Source: Methylacidiphilum sp.
GTDB taxonomy: Bacteria > Verrucomicrobiota > Verrucomicrobiia > CAIQCK01
Assembly (NCBI GenBank): GCA_020718125.1
Contig: DYDC01000091.1
Coordinates: forward strand, 1 to 9,164
DNA: 9,164 bases
Direction of reading: 5' to 3'
In this document: piece after piece, positions 6,077-9,164 of the stretch
Numbering within the stretch: position 1 is the stretch's first letter
Layout: the number at the start of each line of letters is the position of its first letter
Program-made: the position numbers and the translations under genes
Notes under the pieces: model-generated
What the model was told of the DNA's origin: nothing
Seen by the model: the letters and a program-made list of their open reading frames with translations, nothing else
The model's database searches: none

Positions 6077-6880
6077 ATGCCTTTCCCCATTCGCATGTTG
6101 ATGCTGGCGTTGCTGGCGGCTACCGCCACCGCGCTGGCGGCCGAGAAGCCGGCCGCGCCGGCTGCGTCCGCCGCCGCCACCGGCGGCGCGCAGTTCGCGC
6201 TGCGCGACGGCACGGTCATCGTCGGCAAGACCGACCTGAAGGCCATTGACGTGATGACGGCCTACGGCACGCTCAGCGTGCCGATCAACGACGTGTTGAA
6301 AATCCGCATCGGCAAGAAGTCCGACCACGACTTGAAGTCGAAGATAGACAAGTGCATCGCCGACCTTGGCAGCAAGGACTTCGCCGCGCGCGACCAGGCC
6401 ACCACCGAGTTGTCCAAGCTCGGCCGGCTCGCCTACACCGAGCTGCGCAAGGCGGTCATGTCCGACGATCTCGAGGTCAAGGAGCGCGCCGCCAAGCTGC
6501 TCGACGACATGGGCGCGATCGAGGACGAGGCGGATGTGCCGCGCCAGCGCAACACGCGTGAGGAGAACGTGACGATCAAGAGCGGCGGCACGCCGGCGGC
6601 GTGGGGCGAGCAGCCAGAGAAGCAACGCCCAAAAGACGTGGACGCGCGCTGGACCAAGAAGAACGACGAGCGGCATTTCGGCTGCAAGAACCACGTCAAG
6701 GCGGACGCGCAGGGCAAACTCATCGAGACCTATGCCGTGACAGACGCCAGCGTGCATGACTCGCAGATGCTGGCGCCGCTGGTGGACGGCGCCGAGGGGG
6801 CGGTCTATGCCGACAGCGCGTATCGGAGTGCGTCAGCGGAAGCGATGTTGGCGGCGAAACAAAAAGAGTCAAAACCATGA
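6077..6880 (+). CDS. Chimeric reading frame: secreted HEAT-like N-terminal half fused to an IS5 transposase fragment
   Basis: The 267-residue frame has two unrelated parts. Residues 1-22 (MPFPIRMLMLALLAATATAL...) form a signal peptide. Residues about 36-80 (FALRDGTVIVGKTDL... YGTLSVPINDVLKIRIG) are a small beta-rich domain, and about 85-150 are helical (DLGSKDFAARDQATTELSKL, then DLEVKERAAKLLDDM), like a HEAT-type pair. From residue 154 the sequence becomes a transposase: VPRQRNTREEN, KDVDARWTKKND, CKNHVKADAQGKLI, VTDASVHDSQML and VYADSAYRS. The host protein probably once continued past residue 152 with its own C-terminal region. The start at 6077 follows AGGAGG (6063-6068) by 8 nt. Whether the chimera is made or exported is unknown. 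It is best treated as a host gene truncated by an IS remnant. Confidence 0.8.
   Translation: MPFPIRMLMLALLAATATALAAEKPAAPAASAAATGGAQFALRDGTVIVGKTDLKAIDVMTAYGTLSVPINDVLKIRIGKKSDHDLKSKIDKCIADLGSKDFAARDQATTELSKLGRLAYTELRKAVMSDDLEVKERAAKLLDDMGAIEDEADVPRQRNTREENVTIKSGGTPAAWGEQPEKQRPKDVDARWTKKNDERHFGCKNHVKADAQGKLIETYAVTDASVHDSQMLAPLVDGAEGAVYADSAYRSASAEAMLAAKQKESKP
6533..6856 (+). mobile_element. IS5-family transposase remnant, truncated at both ends
   Basis: Residues 154 to about 260 of the frame at 6077-6880 match the middle of IS5-family (IS1106/IS5-like) transposases. The typical series VPRQRNTREEN, QKDxDARWTKK, GYKNHVxxD, VTDAxVHDSQ and ADSAYRS is present in order. The N-terminal part with the first catalytic Asp is missing, as is the C-terminal part after the ADSAYRS block with the catalytic Glu, so it cannot be an active transposase. 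No terminal inverted repeats are evident at either boundary. Both boundaries are estimated from where the protein similarity starts and stops and are uncertain by tens of bases. Confidence 0.75.
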
Positions 6881-6903
6881 ACCCAACCACCGAAGGAGTC
6901 GCC

Positions 6904-7836
6904 ATGACCGAAACCAAACAAAAAATAGAACCACAACCCTCAAGCTGGTTCCGCAAGATAGTTGCCGGGAGTTCCCCCTTGTTGATCCTGTTCGCAGCCG
7001 TTGCGATGCTCCGCGCCGCCCCATCGCCGTCGGCCGCGAAACCGCAAAGCGACCAGCCCCCGGCGCCGAGCCGGGCCGCTCCCGCCGTCGCCGTCAACTA
7101 CATCGCCGACACCGAAGCGATCCTGGCGAAGCATCTTCGTCCGGGAGACCGCCTGGCGTTCGAGCGGCTTCAGGTGTTGAAGTCGCCGACATGGCCCGCG
7201 AAAGCCATTGCCTTGCAACAAAAGACCGGAGCGCAAATCCTCGTCACGTGGCCCTCGTGGCGGCTGGCGCAAGCCAACGCGAACCGGTTCGCGCCGCAGG
7301 CCGGCGTCTTCGGCTACGACATCGAATCAGACTCGCCGCAGGACGAAATCCGCGACACCGCGCGAACGATGCGGGACGCGCGGGCGTTCCTGAAACATCT
7401 CGCGGAAAAACACCGGCATCCCATCCGGTTCTCCTGCGGGCTGAACCACAACTTCGGCGTCGCCCACCTGAAAGACCTGGTCCAGGCCGACGACGTCCAC
7501 ATCCACTGCAACGGCATGTTGCGGGAGTATCCGGCGAAAGACCGCCGCGGCCAACACTACGTCGAGTGGGCCGTGGCCACCGCGCAGGCGGCGCGGCGGG
7601 CCAACCCCCAAGTCGCTCTTTGGTTTGGCGTCCACGTGCCGGGCATGGATGCGGACAAGTCCATCGAAGTGGCCCGGCGCATCAGCGAGCAGATGCAGCG
7701 GCTGAAGCTGCCCTTGGACGGCTTCACACTTTGGAGCGTGCAACGGCGCGGCAGCGACCCGCAAACGCTGGCCAAGATCCTGGAGCGCATCCGTCCGCCC
7801 GCCCCCCAGCCGCAAACCTCTTGCCGTCAAGACTGA
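6904..7836 (+). CDS. Secreted or membrane-anchored protein of unknown function, possible TIM-barrel
   Basis: The 310-residue protein begins with a basic, polar segment (residues 1-24), then a hydrophobic stretch SPLLILFAAVAMLRAA (24-39). This is either a signal peptide with a long n-region or a membrane anchor. A proline/alanine-rich linker leads to a globular domain from about residue 65. Regularly spaced beta-like stretches (QILVTWPSW, AGVFGYDIESD, IRFSCGLNH, DVHIHCNGM, VALWFGVHVPG, LDGFTLWSV) alternate with helices, as in an (alpha/beta) barrel, with acidic residues at strand ends. I recognise no specific family. AAGGAG (6893-6898) lies 5 nt before the ATG at 6904; the ATG at 6877, overlapping the previous stop, is a weaker alternative. 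The first 30 codons resemble an intergenic repeat at 9044-9098. Confidence 0.7.
   Translation: MTETKQKIEPQPSSWFRKIVAGSSPLLILFAAVAMLRAAPSPSAAKPQSDQPPAPSRAAPAVAVNYIADTEAILAKHLRPGDRLAFERLQVLKSPTWPAKAIALQQKTGAQILVTWPSWRLAQANANRFAPQAGVFGYDIESDSPQDEIRDTARTMRDARAFLKHLAEKHRHPIRFSCGLNHNFGVAHLKDLVQADDVHIHCNGMLREYPAKDRRGQHYVEWAVATAQAARRANPQVALWFGVHVPGMDADKSIEVARRISEQMQRLKLPLDGFTLWSVQRRGSDPQTLAKILERIRPPAPQPQTSCRQD
6930..6984 (+). repeat. Dispersed repeat copy A (within the 5' end of the gene at 6904)
   Basis: An ungapped comparison with 9044-9098 gives 41 identities in 55 positions by my count, including perfect runs ACCACAACCCTCAA (14 bp) and GGTTCCGCAA (10 bp). It encodes PQPSSWFRKIVAGSS in the host gene frame. 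It begins about 75 bp after the IS5 remnant ends. Confidence 0.6.
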
Positions 7837-8874
7837 ACGCGGCAGCCGCCACCGGGGCGGCACGGCGGATTCATCTGGTTTTGGGAATGGCGTGGCGTGG
7901 CGCGGCCGGGGGAGGCGGCTGCAGGCCGGTTGGCGCGAATCGCCGAGAGCGCCATCCCCAACGCGGCGTCCGGGGCGCGCGGGACGCGCGGTTCGTCCCG
8001 GAGCATCAGTTCCAAGTCCTCGATGGCGGCGTCATACTCGCGCGCGTCGAAGTGCCGCCGGGCCAGCACGAGCCGCGCCTCCCCCTGGGCCGTGCCGAAC
8101 GGATACCGCGCGATGAGGTCGGGCAACGCGCCGGGATCCGTGTGTTTGCGCGCGTCGGTCAGACTGCGCTGCGCGGCCGCCTCGGCGCGCGCGTAAACGC
8201 CGGGGCCGTGCGGCACAATGAGGCGCTCGATCCGCTGCATGGCCAGCGCGCGGTTCGAGAGACGGCCCGCCGCCAAAGGCGCTCCATCGGCTGCGGCGCG
8301 TTGCGGCAGTTCGAGCCACGCCTCGGATTCGTGATCGAGGATCATCTGGAGCGCGTCGCAGGCCTTCGCGGGCGCGTGGCGGGCCTCGTGGGCGTCGGCG
8401 AGGCGCAGCCAGCGCTCGCTGCGCTCGGCCGCGGTGGCGGCGGAGCTTGCGGCGCGTTCCAGCCAGACCATCGCCTGGGCCGGCTCGGCCTCGGCCATCG
8501 CGAGATGGCAGCGGAAGAGCAACGGCGGAATTTCCCCAGCGGCGTCGCCCTTCGGTGGCGACAGCGAGCGGGCCTTCAACAGATCGTCCAACGCCCGCCG
8601 CGGCCGGCGCGAACGTAACGCGGTCACCGCTCTTCTCGATCAGCCCGTGGTAAAGCTCGGCAGCAGCGCGCCACTGGCGCGTCTCGACCAATTGCCGGGC
8701 CTGTGACAGCAACGTGTCGAGGTCGGAATCCGTCCGAAAGATCGTGCTCGATGGCGCCGGCACGGGAGGCAGAACGTCCGCCGCAATCACCGCGGCGACC
8801 GGCCAGCAGAGCAGCAAAAGCAATATCCCTCGGCGTTCACAAACCGCTTGCATATTACTGGCTGGCAGCCTCAC
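7827..8874 (-). pseudogene. Frameshifted secreted protein with TPR-like helical repeats
   Basis: Two minus-strand frames together look like one gene. The first, starting at GTG 8874 or ATG 8853, encodes a signal peptide (ERRGILLLLLCWPVAAVIAA) and a TPR-like helix pair (DLDTLLSQARQLVETRQWRA, then AAELYHGLIEKSGDRV). It turns into arginine-rich noise after about 8610. The frame one base further on is coding-like from about 8605 to 7827: DDLLKARSLSPPKGDAAGEI, the helices AEPAQAMVWLERAASSAATA and ERWLRLADAHEARHAPAKAC, DARKHTDPGALPDLIARYPFG, and ARLVLARRHFDAREYDAAIE. The shift lies near the GC-rich stretch at 8590-8625. Similar Verrucomicrobiota/Planctomycetota proteins, as I recall them, carry a beta-propeller after such helices; none is present, so a C-terminal truncation is also possible. 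The stop codon region overlaps the convergent gene by 10 bp. A sequencing or assembly error could also explain the shift. Confidence 0.6.
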
Positions 8875-8901
8875 GCGCCAGCGCGCGGACGCGCCTGTTC
8901 G

Positions 8902-9060
8902 TTACTTCCGGTCCTTCCTCAGCGCATAGGCCACGAACGAGATCAGCCCTGAGAAGCGATAGCCCGGATCAACATGATGTTCGATGACGTAGAACGCGAA
9001 GTAGTAGGCCCGGCAGAATGCCCAGACCATCAGCCGCGCCAGCACCACAACCCTCAACAA
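8902..9060 (-). CDS. Small membrane protein, or C-terminal fragment of one
   Basis: The frame runs from an in-frame stop at 9078-9076 to TAA at 8904-8902. Third positions are strongly G/C, as in neighbouring genes. Read from TTG 9060 it gives 52 residues, LLRVVVLARLMVWAFCRAYY followed by FAFYVIEHHVDPGYRFSGLI and SFVAYALRKDRK. One or two hydrophobic helices precede a polar, basic tail. GTG at 9048 or ATG at 9030 are other possible starts; none has a Shine-Dalgarno site or the promoter pattern seen elsewhere. The upstream end overlaps repeat copy B, so the true N-terminus may have been lost. It lies 27 nt upstream of the pseudogene on the same strand. I do not recognise the family. Confidence 0.5.
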   Translation of the reverse strand: MLRVVVLARLMVWAFCRAYYFAFYVIEHHVDPGYRFSGLISFVAYALRKDRK

Positions 9061-9098
9061 GGTTCCGCAAACCCGTTACCGGAGGTTCCCGCCGCTTG
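9044..9098 (+). repeat. Dispersed repeat copy B (intergenic)
   Basis: This is the counterpart of 6930-6984 in the same orientation. The equivalent reading frame gives PQPSTRFRKPVTGGSRRLVF, then a stop at 9120-9122, so it resembles the start of the coding segment in copy A but is not itself an obvious gene. It overlaps the 5' end of the small minus-strand membrane-protein frame. Confidence 0.55.
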
Positions 9099-9164
9099 GT
9101 TTTCGATGTTTTCCGGTTGTAATCCGGCGATTCGCTCTGACAAAATGCGCGCGGGTAAGGTCAT
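9061..9164. other. Non-coding right end of the window
   Basis: No convincing gene is present. A minus-strand frame of 35 codons from 9164 has mixed codon use unlike its neighbours. On the plus strand TTGTAA (9117-9122), 18 bp, then CAAAAT (9141-9146) is a weak promoter-like pair that could serve a gene beginning just beyond the edge, but it departs from the exact 17-bp pattern elsewhere. Confidence 0.3.

Noticed and set aside
7887..7903. Short GTGGC tandem repeat
   Set aside because: Only about three imperfect units in GC-rich DNA, with no extended array.
6756..8618. Long plus-strand open frame (620 codons)
   Set aside because: It crosses three other coding segments out of frame and is rich in R, G, A and P, typical of off-frame reading in GC-rich DNA.
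9018..9122. Plus-strand 34-codon frame MPRPSAAPAPQPS...
   Set aside because: It is short and proline-rich, overlaps the better-supported minus-strand frame, and is explained by the repeat.

Overview
The window is GC-rich, densely coded bacterial DNA with strongly GC-biased third codon positions. Several things point to the PVC superphylum, most likely a Verrucomicrobiota (Limisphaerales/Pedosphaera-like) genome. These are secreted proteins of unknown function with alanine-rich export signals, a HEAT-like secreted protein, a repeat-rich secreted protein of the type common in that group, a NahK-like sugar kinase, and a marked absence of Shine-Dalgarno sites in front of first genes. The assignment is inference from style; there is no rRNA or other marker in the window.

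Layout. (1) 1-151: the 3' end of an ISL3-family transposase and its probable right terminus. (2) 255-1295: a squalene/phytoene-synthase family enzyme with its own promoter. (3) 1367-1753: a small FHA-domain protein with its own promoter. (4) 1827-4444: an apparent operon of a fumarylacetoacetate-hydrolase family enzyme, a stand-alone cyclic-nucleotide-binding domain protein and a NahK-like sugar 1-kinase. (5) 4471-5133, minus strand: pyrF, convergent with (4). (6) 5200-7836, plus strand: a secreted beta-rich protein, a secreted HEAT-like protein whose C-terminal part has been replaced in frame by an IS5-family transposase fragment, and a secreted or anchored protein of unknown function. (7) 7827-9060, minus strand: a frameshifted secreted protein with TPR-like helices, preceded by a small membrane-protein reading frame whose 5' end runs into a short dispersed repeat.

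The most informative signal is regulatory. Five transcription units (255, 1367, 1827, 5200 and pyrF) each carry TTGNNN, exactly 17 bp, then TANNNT, with the start codon only 6 to 11 nt after the -10 box. These mRNAs are therefore predicted to be leaderless or nearly so, and none has a Shine-Dalgarno site. Three internal genes (2757, 6077, 6904) instead have AGGAGG or AAGGAG sites. Translation-start mode therefore tracks position in the operon. pyrF and the divergent gene at 5200 appear to share one physical -35 hexamer: the palindrome TTGCAA at 5165-5170 has a 17-bp spacer and a -10 box on each side, and it sits inside a perfect inverted repeat.

The right half (6077-9164) is a decaying accessory region with an IS5 remnant, a frameshifted gene, a degenerate repeat pair and 3'-overlapping convergent genes. 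The left half is mostly intact housekeeping or metabolic genes behind an IS. I saw no CRISPR array, tRNA, rRNA or phage module.
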